A stretch of 5,044 nt of DNA, from the NCBI GenBank assembly GCA_002366995.1, contig DFCM01000068.1, positions 1 through 5,044 on the forward strand. Direction: 5' to 3'. Positions 1-5,044 of this stretch are shown here, piece by piece. The DNA is from a bacterium UBP3_UBA3054 (GTDB taxonomy: Bacteria > Auribacterota > UBA3054). The notes beneath the pieces are model-generated. The model saw only the letters and a list, made by a program, of their open reading frames with translations, ran no database searches and was not told the DNA's origin. How positions within the stretch are numbered: the first letter of the stretch is position 1; every line of letters begins with the position of its first letter. The position numbers and the translations under genes were made by a program.

Positions 1-1112
1 CCGTATTCCCTGGGCGCCCCGGGAGGCGTGTTGTGGCAGCCGAAGCTGTGGTCGAAAAGGCTGTTCCTGTTGTTTTCCGCGTAGGTGTCGATGTAGTGGC
101 GGCCGCCCATGGTGTGGCCGTCCTCATGGCACCAGCCGGTGCCGCCCAAAAAGTCGGAGTCCATGCAGTTGAAAGGAATGGATTCGGAGCCGGTAATGGA
201 ATAGTTGACGTTGGCGAGGCCGGTGTAAGTGGCGTGCTTGATGCCGATACTTCCCATGTCGCATCCGTAGCGGCAGCGCATGTCGTAAGCGTCCTGGCAG
301 CCGTTCCTATAGCCGTTGAAGTCGCCGAGGCTCTTGCTGGAATTGTGATTGTCAGGGTAATCCGTGAGCAGCTGCGAGTGCCCCAGCCTCAGGCAGGCTT
401 TGATGTTGCTGTTACTAAGAAGCAGCGTGCCATGGACGATGCCGTGCGCCATGAGGTGGTTGATGCCGCCTTTCCTCTTGGAATACTCGTAGGCGTCCTT
501 GGTATAGCAGATGAGGTAATTCTGAGTCACATATTCCGGCACTTCCCAGATGTTGGTGTAGAAGGTGGCCGGCTGCGGGATGGAAGCGTTGGCATGGATC
601 TCAGCCTTCTGCTCTTCCGACATCTCGCTTAGCGCCGCGCCGTCCTCGTTGCCGCAGCGGAAATGCTTCATGCGGCTCTCCTCGCTGTAGGCCGTCAGTT
701 TCCCGCTGGCCTTGGTGTAGAGGATGTTGTATTCCTTGGCCGCGTAGGTGTACTCCATCCAGCCAACCAATGCGTCCTGGTCATAGGTGAAGTGGAAGAT
801 CTCCCTGTATCCGTTGTTGCGGGGCTGAAAATAGCCCGCCCTCACTTCCACCATGTTGACGTCGCGGTAAGCCACGCCCACGGTGCCTGTAAAAATTCCT
901 TCGGCGGTCTTGAATATGATCTGATCCTTGTACTTCAGGGCTTTGACCTGTTCCGGGAAATCCGGATCCTGAAGTTTCGTCACGTCGGTGCCCATGATCT
1001 TCGAGGCGCTGGCGGATTCGAAGTCCACCACCAGAAGTTCTTTCTCTTTTTCAGGCGGAGTGGCGAAAAGAGAAGCGGTCGTCAGTAAGACAAGCAGATA
1101 AAGTTTTTTCAT
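1..1112 (-). CDS. Secreted reprolysin-like zinc metalloprotease, paralogue of the upstream gene (3' end outside window)
   Basis: The frame runs from ATG at 1112 to the left edge without a stop, giving 370 full codons plus two bases. Residues 1-17 form a Sec signal peptide (MKK, hydrophobic core, ASLFA before the likely cut). Residues 18 to about 190 look like a prodomain ending in a candidate cysteine switch, RCGNED at 152-157. From about 191 the catalytic fold begins: YLICYTKDAYEY, then LRLGHSQLL, YGCD at 282-285, and zinc site HEDGHTMGGRH at 329-339 (ligands H329, H333, H339; base E330). The segment LFDHSFG aligns with LFGHSVG of the upstream protein, where the Met-turn follows 19 residues after the Leu; here it should lie just past the edge. 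The start is supported by an AAGGA Shine-Dalgarno sequence, the ATGA overlap and the signal peptide. Whether it carries a similar stalk and sorting tail cannot be seen. Confidence 0.92.
   Translation of the reverse strand, partial: MKKLYLLVLLTTASLFATPPEKEKELLVVDFESASASKIMGTDVTKLQDPDFPEQVKALKYKDQIIFKTAEGIFTGTVGVAYRDVNMVEVRAGYFQPRNNGYREIFHFTYDQDALVGWMEYTYAAKEYNILYTKASGKLTAYSEESRMKHFRCGNEDGAALSEMSEEQKAEIHANASIPQPATFYTNIWEVPEYVTQNYLICYTKDAYEYSKRKGGINHLMAHGIVHGTLLLSNSNIKACLRLGHSQLLTDYPDNHNSSKSLGDFNGYRNGCQDAYDMRCRYGCDMGSIGIKHATYTGLANVNYSITGSESIPFNCMDSDFLGGTGWCHEDGHTMGGRHYIDTYAENNRNSLFDHSFGCHNTPPGAPREY
96..128 (-). other. Zinc-binding active site of the downstream protease
   Basis: HEDGHTMGGRH at residues 329-339 fits the metzincin consensus HExxHxxGxxH: zinc ligands H329, H333 and H339, general base E330, turn Gly336. 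Asp at the first variable position and Cys328 directly before the motif are unusual for reprolysin-like enzymes. All catalytic residues are present, so the enzyme should be active. Confidence 0.93.
642..662 (-). other. Candidate cysteine switch (FRCGNED) in the downstream prodomain
   Basis: Residues 151-157 read FRCGNED, with Cys153 encoded at 656-654. The motif resembles the PRCGxPD cysteine switch of matrix metalloproteases and the CG-containing switches of other metzincins, in which the prodomain Cys binds the catalytic zinc and keeps the zymogen inactive. It sits about 40 residues before the apparent start of the catalytic fold, as expected. The resemblance is seen; the role is inferred. 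Confidence 0.5.
1062..1112 (-). other. Sec signal peptide of the downstream protease
   Basis: Residues 1-17 read MKKLYLLVLLTTASLFA: a two-lysine n-region, a leucine-rich core and a small-residue c-region, with likely cleavage after Ala17 and before TPPEKEKE. There is no lipobox Cys, so type I signal peptidase is expected. Confidence 0.85.
1109..1112 (-). other. ATGA stop/start overlap between the two protease genes
   Basis: The TGA stop (1111-1109) of the upstream protease and the ATG start (1112-1110) of the downstream protease share the bases ATGA. This is the usual arrangement of translationally coupled genes, and it leaves no room for a promoter or terminator between them. Confidence 0.92.
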
Positions 1113-4100
1113 GATCTATCCTTGTGATGTAGTTTCAAGAGAAGCAGGAAAATGAGAGGCGTTATGAAGAGCGGTTCCGGAGTCAGAACGAAATCTTCCG
1201 CGTCGTTGTTCTTCAGCGCGATGTCTATGTTAAGGTTGTCGTAGCCCGCAGGCCTGAAACGCAGCGTGGTCGCCGTTTCGCCCAATACGACGTCGAAGAA
1301 CGGCAGGCCTTCCAGGTTGTAGCGTTTGGCGATGTTCATGGTCTCCCTGTTGAGCACCTGGATCTGACCGTTGGTCACGATCTCGCCGCCTGTCCCGTAG
1401 AGCATGCCGCTCAAGACATACTGCCTGCCTCGCATGACAACGTTGCAGGTCGTCGTCTGACTGAAGGACAGGACGTTCGTCACGACCGGTTCCATGCCAG
1501 GGTAAGTCAGTTCCGCCAGGTATTCGCCGTAGGGCAGCGTGAACGCGGCGGAGCGGCCTTTCCCGTTGGTCCTGCCCTCCAGGCCGGCGATCTTAATATT
1601 TACGCCTTCCAGAGGCAGCGCCGAGCGCTCTCCGGTACAGTTGAAGTAAACGTAGCCCATGCCGCTCTTTTTCCTCATTTGGAAGACGGCTCCCGAGTTC
1701 AGGGAAACGTTCGTCAGGATGCCGTCATGTTCAGGATGCATGATGTTAAGGGTCAGGATGCCCGTACCGTTGCCCTGGAATGTCGGGAAAACGAAAGCGC
1801 CGTCCGCTCTGTTGGTGATGAAATAGAGTTCGCTGCCAGCCCTCACGCCGACGGCGCAGCCGCCCAGGGGGCCTTCGCCGTAAATGGTATTGGTGATGAC
1901 CATGCCGTTCAGTTCGAAAGAACTGAACGTCACCTCGGAGGGCTCGACCATAACTTTCAAAAGCTGCGGCGCGGAGACCGCCTCGTCGTCAGCCCGGTAA
2001 TAGATGAAGCCGTAGGTACCTGGTTTCGCGAAGGGGCCGCAGACAGTTTCCTCGGCGAGCGGGTCTTCCACAAGGCCTATCTCAGGATTCATGGGATCCT
2101 CGCGCCAGAAATTGCGTGCGCCGGCCTCGCCCACCAGTGTTACGCATTCGCCTGCGGAGACCGTGATCTCGTCGGAGGAATTTTCCTTTATCCTGGCCTG
2201 GTAATAGAGCTCGCGGTCGGGCCTGAACAACAAGGAAGCATGTCCCCTGAGTTCTCCCAGGCTCACCTCGCACTTCACATGGTGGTCTCCGGTATGAGCG
2301 AATTCATGCGTGAATTTGGAATCCTCTCTGAGTTCCTGCCAGGTCGTATAGCCGGCGCCCTCACCCCAGTCGAAGCGGATCAGCATGCCCTCCCTGAAGG
2401 AAGCCATTCTCGGCCAGACGGTCACGCTGCTGCCCATCTTGTTGAATTCAGTGAGATAAACGGAGGGCATATAGGGCGAGACATAAAAATTGTTCGTGAC
2501 GGAGGCGGCCAGTTCCCCTTTGACATTGTACCCTTCCAGGACCACGGAATGCTCGCCGCTTTCCAAGCCGTCCTGATAAACCACCGCTCCCGCCCCGCTT
2601 ATAAATTCGCCGTCCAGAAGCCAGTGGTAACTGTCGCATCCGCGGGAGCCGAAATTGTTCAGCTTCAAAGCGTCGCCCTCGAAAAGATCGAAGTTGCCGT
2701 TGATCGCCAAATGCGCTCTTTTGCCCGCCGGAAACCTTATTGTGACAGTGGTCCTTTCCCCGCCTATCACGACGTTGAAATTGCATTGCAAGCCGATGTT
2801 ATCCTTAATTTCGATACGGTTGAACCTGATGAGCAGCGAGCGCCCGTGGGCGTCGACCGTGCCGGATTCCGGCGTGACCGTGAAAATAGTAGGATTGGTC
2901 GTATATTCGATCTCGTATTCGTAAGGTTCCGTTCCAAGGTTGCGCAGCGTGAAAAAGTAGTGGTCCTCGCCCGGCGGGATCACTATGTTATCCTCGAAAC
3001 TTGGAATGGCCCGCGCAGTCTCGATAATCAGAGGAAGTTCCGTTTCAGAAACGGCGCCGTAGTTGTCCCTGACCTGGCACTTCAGCATATGGCCGCCGGC
3101 TGTTTCGTAGGTGTGTACGAACTCGTAGTTCCGGCTCCAGTCCGTCCATTCTTCCGACTCGTCAGCCAGGTAGCGGACTTCCAATACGTCGTTGGTGCCG
3201 GGGTCCCAGGGACTGGCCCTGAAGGTCAGAGGACGCTTGGCCATATTGTCGCCCCTGATCATCTCCACGCTCACTTGAGGATAGGAATTCGTGACTGTGA
3301 GAGTCGTGTAGTTCGTGACGATGCCGTCGTAAGGACGGCGGCAGGAGCGCATGAGGAGCGTGACGTCGTAGGTCCCGGGCGTGAAGGTGGACATGTAGGC
3401 GTAGTACATGTTGTTGGTCTTCATCTGCGACTGCGTGCCGCGCAATTGCCATCTGAAGGCGCTCTCCCAGCCCTTGGAGCCTTTGGCCGAGAAATAGTTG
3501 GTCTGGCCCTGGCCCACCACGTAGGGTCCGTTGGGCTCGGGTATCTGAGTCAAGCTTCCGAGAAGTCCCGAGACAGGCGTGGTGAAGAGCCATTCGCTCT
3601 CGGCGTCCTTGGGCGCGGCCATATAATACCAGACGGTGTCGCGGGGAGCGTCGTCAACGTAGGAATAGCGTCCGCCTTCATGGGTAACTGTCGCGATCTT
3701 CACTCTGTCGGAAAGTTCCTCGCTCTCGCTTCTAAAAATGTCGTATTCGCCGGGCGCGCCAAGGAAGGAGAAGGTGAGATCGTTCTCCCTTTCCTCAAGT
3801 TTGGGTTCCTGGGGATGCTGCGCCACGACAACTTCCTCGAAGCTGCGGCCCAGCCTCACTTCGTCCACAATGAACTTGGCGCCCTTGCGGCCTTCTATGA
3901 TCACCCTGTTTAGAGTGTAGGTTGCGTAATAGCTGAAATTGGCCTGGGCGGTGGAAACGTCGGGCTCGGTCGTGATGTCGGGATCCACCCAGAAGTAGAC
4001 CTTGCTGGCGTCTATGTCGACTTTCACAAGGAAAAGATTGGTGGAAAAAGGCGGCATCGTTACGCCCGTAGGAATGCCGTTCAAATAGATCTCGTCCGTA

Positions 4101-5044
4101 TCGGCGCGCTTGGCAAAACGCAGATTGCGTCCCAAGCCCACGCCGAAGAAATTAGGATCGTCGTTCTGGCGGCTGATGAGGCAGGAGAACCAGAGCGGCT
4201 TGTTTACCCTATTGTTGATGAAGGGCATTCTGAGGTCGCAGCAGGAAGGATCGTTGCCGCCGCACCTAGAGATGGCGTTGCTGGTCCAGGTGTCGCAGTA
4301 GACCGCGTTGCCGCTGCAATGGAGTCCGGGATAAGAAAGACCGCCCGTAATTTGGAAAACTTTGTTGGAGCATGTCCACCAGGGCTCCCACCAGCCGCTG
4401 CCGCCTTCCTGCCACATAAGGGAATCGTCCAGCTTGTAGTTGAAGCTCTCCTCCGCGTAGATGCGGGAAGGCTTGGGCTTGGCGAGATAGTTGGCGGCAT
4501 ACTTCCTTATTTTCTTCCAGGTCCTGGCCACGTTGCGGCGGCCGTCCACGCCCAGGGGCGTTCCCTCGATGAAGGCGTTGGTGTCGGAGAAATTGTCGGT
4601 GCGGTGCCCGGCGTAGCTCATGATGCTGCCGTAAGAGTCGTCGCCGTGAAGGGTGTAGAAGCTGCCCACAGAGTGTCCGAAAAGACCGCCCGATTCCGGG
4701 CCGGCGCTGTAGCTTTGCTCGATGGCGTGCTGGCCGCCCATGTTGTGGCCGATCTCATGGATCCAGCTGTGCCAGGCCATGTAGTCCACGTGGACCATGT
4801 GCGAGGCGTCCCTGTCGTACATGCCCGAAGCCGTGCTGGCCACGTAGGCCAAGCCGCCGTAATTGCTTATTTCCGGCACGATGGTGCGGATGTCGCAGCC
4901 GTAGTGGCACTGGAGATTCCTGACATTGTGGAAAGGCTTCCGGTTGCTGCCCAAAGCGCCGAGGTCCTGGCCTCCGTTGCCCTGGCTGACGTAGTCGACG
5001 CCCTCGCTGTGGCCCAGGACAAGCGTGCAGGGCACGCCGCTCGT
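1109..5044 (-). CDS. Modular reprolysin-like zinc metalloprotease with PEP-CTERM-like tail (5' end outside window)
   Basis: Likely an exported, surface-sorted endopeptidase; its substrate is unknown. Residues are numbered from the GTG codon at 5035, which is an internal Val: the frame is open to the edge, and the text there (SGVPC, LGHSEGVDY) matches the middle of a reprolysin-like domain. By alignment with the downstream paralogue, about 230-240 N-terminal residues (signal peptide, prodomain, start of the catalytic domain) are missing. Visible order: catalytic domain to about 184, with HEIGHNMGGQH at 93-103 and Met-turn SIMSY at 137-141; jelly-roll module about 194-401; FnIII-like about 407-487; PKD/Ig-like modules about 497-1030; three carboxypeptidase-regulatory-like repeats about 1041-1284; PEP-CTERM-like tail 1285-1308. 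The TGA stop overlaps the start of the next protease gene. The protease call is firm; the individual beta-sandwich families are judged by eye. Confidence 0.93.
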   Translation of the reverse strand, partial: TSGVPCTLVLGHSEGVDYVSQGNGGQDLGALGSNRKPFHNVRNLQCHYGCDIRTIVPEISNYGGLAYVASTASGMYDRDASHMVHVDYMAWHSWIHEIGHNMGGQHAIEQSYSAGPESGGLFGHSVGSFYTLHGDDSYGSIMSYAGHRTDNFSDTNAFIEGTPLGVDGRRNVARTWKKIRKYAANYLAKPKPSRIYAEESFNYKLDDSLMWQEGGSGWWEPWWTCSNKVFQITGGLSYPGLHCSGNAVYCDTWTSNAISRCGGNDPSCCDLRMPFINNRVNKPLWFSCLISRQNDDPNFFGVGLGRNLRFAKRADTDEIYLNGIPTGVTMPPFSTNLFLVKVDIDASKVYFWVDPDITTEPDVSTAQANFSYYATYTLNRVIIEGRKGAKFIVDEVRLGRSFEEVVVAQHPQEPKLEERENDLTFSFLGAPGEYDIFRSESEELSDRVKIATVTHEGGRYSYVDDAPRDTVWYYMAAPKDAESEWLFTTPVSGLLGSLTQIPEPNGPYVVGQGQTNYFSAKGSKGWESAFRWQLRGTQSQMKTNNMYYAYMSTFTPGTYDVTLLMRSCRRPYDGIVTNYTTLTVTNSYPQVSVEMIRGDNMAKRPLTFRASPWDPGTNDVLEVRYLADESEEWTDWSRNYEFVHTYETAGGHMLKCQVRDNYGAVSETELPLIIETARAIPSFEDNIVIPPGEDHYFFTLRNLGTEPYEYEIEYTTNPTIFTVTPESGTVDAHGRSLLIRFNRIEIKDNIGLQCNFNVVIGGERTTVTIRFPAGKRAHLAINGNFDLFEGDALKLNNFGSRGCDSYHWLLDGEFISGAGAVVYQDGLESGEHSVVLEGYNVKGELAASVTNNFYVSPYMPSVYLTEFNKMGSSVTVWPRMASFREGMLIRFDWGEGAGYTTWQELREDSKFTHEFAHTGDHHVKCEVSLGELRGHASLLFRPDRELYYQARIKENSSDEITVSAGECVTLVGEAGARNFWREDPMNPEIGLVEDPLAEETVCGPFAKPGTYGFIYYRADDEAVSAPQLLKVMVEPSEVTFSSFELNGMVITNTIYGEGPLGGCAVGVRAGSELYFITNRADGAFVFPTFQGNGTGILTLNIMHPEHDGILTNVSLNSGAVFQMRKKSGMGYVYFNCTGERSALPLEGVNIKIAGLEGRTNGKGRSAAFTLPYGEYLAELTYPGMEPVVTNVLSFSQTTTCNVVMRGRQYVLSGMLYGTGGEIVTNGQIQVLNRETMNIAKRYNLEGLPFFDVVLGETATTLRFRPAGYDNLNIDIALKNNDAEDFVLTPEPLFITPLIFLLLLKLHHKDRS
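1112..1183 (-). other. PEP-CTERM-like sorting tail of the upstream protease
   Basis: The last 24 residues (1285-1308) begin TPEP, with Pro-Glu-Pro at 1286-1288. A hydrophobic stretch follows (LFITPLIFLLLLKL), then a basic, polar end (HHKDRS). This three-part form is that of PEP-CTERM signals, which are recognised and cleaved by exosortase in Gram-negative bacteria. The hydrophobic part is short and the end has one Arg rather than an Arg cluster, so a plain C-terminal membrane anchor is the alternative. Confidence 0.7.
1119..1123 (-). promoter_or_regulatory. Shine-Dalgarno sequence of the downstream protease
   Basis: AAGGA on the minus strand, six bases before the ATG at 1112. It lies inside the last codons of the upstream gene and decides the start of the downstream one. 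With the 4-base overlap it allows either re-initiation by terminating ribosomes or independent entry. Confidence 0.8.
1184..1915 (-). repeat. Three carboxypeptidase-regulatory-like repeats in the upstream protease
   Basis: Residues about 1041-1122, 1127-1203 and 1206-1284 share a ground plan. The first two have a PLGG / PLEG turn (1056-1059, 1141-1144), a TNRADG / TNGKG step (1074-1079, 1156-1160), and a late TNV (1108-1110, 1186-1188). The third has GMLYGTGGEIVTNG in the equivalent early part and FRPAGYDNL later. This is the layout of prealbumin-like CarboxypepD_reg domains, which usually stabilise or extend surface proteins. The repeats are diverged at DNA level. Confidence 0.5.
1946..3547 (-). 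other. Array of PKD/Ig-like beta-sandwich modules (stalk) in the upstream protease
   Basis: Residues about 497-1030 appear to hold six modules of 80-95 residues: PKD-like 497-583, PKD-like 585-670, an Ig- or ASH-like one at 675-770 (RNLGTEPYEY, VTPESGTV), Ig-like 773-853 (YHWLLDGEFISG), PKD-like 854-938 and Ig-like 941-1030. Modules 585-670 and 854-938 share a pattern: a charged strand, a Trp-containing loop (TDWS / TTWQ), HTYETAGGH / HEFAHTGDH, then LKCQV / VKCEV. Arrays like this normally act as spacers or adhesive stalks. The boundaries are approximate. Confidence 0.6.
3575..3817 (-). other. FnIII-like module of the upstream protease
   Basis: Residues about 407-487 show the alternation of a fibronectin type III fold: LTFSFLG, YDIFRSESEE, YSYVDDAP and VWYYMAAPKD, where a short-sentence pattern of 'value, status label, then accessible result' strands resembles FnIII modules attached to secreted enzymes. 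It links the jelly-roll module to the PKD/Ig-like array. The assignment is tentative. Confidence 0.45.
3833..4456 (-). other. Jelly-roll (concanavalin/LamG-like) module of the upstream protease
   Basis: Residues about 194-401 follow the layout of jelly-roll modules common in secreted proteins of the PVC group: EESFNY near the start, a Gly/Trp-rich GGSGWW segment (211-216), GGLSYPGL (231-238), LWFSCLIS (281-288), FFGVGLG (296-302), FWVDPD (348-353) and a closing DEVRLG (391-396). Such modules commonly bind glycans or pack against a catalytic domain. An insertion at 222-266 holds six cysteines. The family is judged by pattern only. Confidence 0.6.
4613..4627 (-). other. Met-turn of the upstream protease
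   Basis: Residues 137-141 read SIMSY, with Met139 at 4621-4619, 36 residues after the third zinc His. A methionine in a tight 1,4-turn below the zinc site defines the metzincin clan, so this supports the assignment and an intact catalytic domain. The helix after it (RRNVARTWKKIRKYAANYL, residues 166-184) probably closes the domain. Confidence 0.85.
4727..4759 (-). other. Zinc-binding active site of the upstream protease
   Basis: HEIGHNMGGQH at residues 93-103 is a complete metzincin HExxHxxGxxH motif: ligands H93, H97 and H103, general base E94. The HEIGHN core is typical of reprolysin-like enzymes. The Asp that often follows the third His in reprolysins is replaced by Ala. Confidence 0.95.

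Noticed and set aside
33..632. 199-codon open frame on the plus strand
   Set aside because: It lies in-register antisense to the downstream protease, which has a signal peptide, Shine-Dalgarno sequence and zinc motif. The plus-strand product is a low-complexity Val/Ala-rich shadow.
663..1088. 141-codon open frame on the plus strand
   Set aside because: In-register antisense shadow of the signal peptide and prodomain of the downstream protease; no motif of its own.
1109..1140. Terminator or promoter between the two genes
   Set aside because: The coding regions overlap by four bases, and no hairpin with a T-run or promoter-like pair of boxes is evident here.
3533..3541. Internal Pro-Glu-Pro (residues 499-501) as a sorting signal
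   Set aside because: No hydrophobic segment or basic end follows it; it is a linker between the FnIII-like and PKD-like modules.
1679..3913. 744-codon open frame on the plus strand
   Set aside because: It is exactly in register with the minus-strand protease, so it stays open wherever that gene avoids TTA, CTA and TCA codons; it ends opposite a Leu CTA codon. Its product has no recognisable domain and the composition of an antisense shadow.
2082..4500. Short open frames on the minus strand in other frames (2082-2273, 2448-2786, 3162-3593, 4204-4500) and on the plus strand (2655-2924, 3738-3920, 4110-4301)
   Set aside because: All lie within the continuous 1311-codon protease frame. Their products are Arg/Gly/Pro- or Ser/Leu-rich, without domains, as expected of out-of-frame readings.
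5033..5035. GTG at 5035 as the start of the upstream protease
   Set aside because: The frame stays open to the edge (Thr-Ser-Gly before it), and the reading SGVPC-LVLGHS falls in the middle of the catalytic fold. A start here would lack the signal peptide and the first part of the domain.

Overview
The window is coding from edge to edge on the minus strand. It holds parts of two genes, transcribed from position 5044 towards position 1. Both encode secreted zinc metalloproteases of the metzincin clan, reprolysin-like (M12B-like), and they are paralogues. Neither gene is complete: the upstream one lacks its start and the downstream one lacks its end.

Upstream gene (5044 to 1109): 1311 codons are visible. 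They begin inside the catalytic domain (HExxHxxGxxH plus a Met-turn). Next comes a jelly-roll (concanavalin/LamG-like) module with a cysteine cluster, then a long series of FnIII-, PKD- and Ig-like beta-sandwich modules, then three carboxypeptidase-regulatory-like repeats. The protein ends in a PEP-CTERM-like tail: Pro-Glu-Pro, a short hydrophobic stretch and a basic end. This looks like a surface-sorted protease on a long adhesive stalk.

Downstream gene (1112 to the left edge): 370 complete codons. It has a Sec signal peptide, a prodomain of about 170 residues with a possible cysteine switch (RCGNED), and most of a catalytic domain with its own HExxHxxGxxH. The window ends a few codons before the expected Met-turn. 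Its ATG overlaps the TGA of the upstream gene as ATGA, and a good Shine-Dalgarno sequence lies inside the upstream coding region, so the two are almost certainly co-transcribed and translationally coupled.

Organism: the combination of a PEP-CTERM tail, giant secreted mosaics of PKD and jelly-roll modules, metzincins of this type and moderately GC-rich DNA suggests a Gram-negative bacterium of the PVC superphylum (Lentisphaerota or Kiritimatiellota; Planctomycetota or Verrucomicrobiota also possible). This is an inference from style, not from a marker gene.

No RNA gene, mobile element, CRISPR array, promoter or terminator was found. There is no intergenic DNA. The large open frames on the plus strand are in-register antisense shadows of the two proteases.
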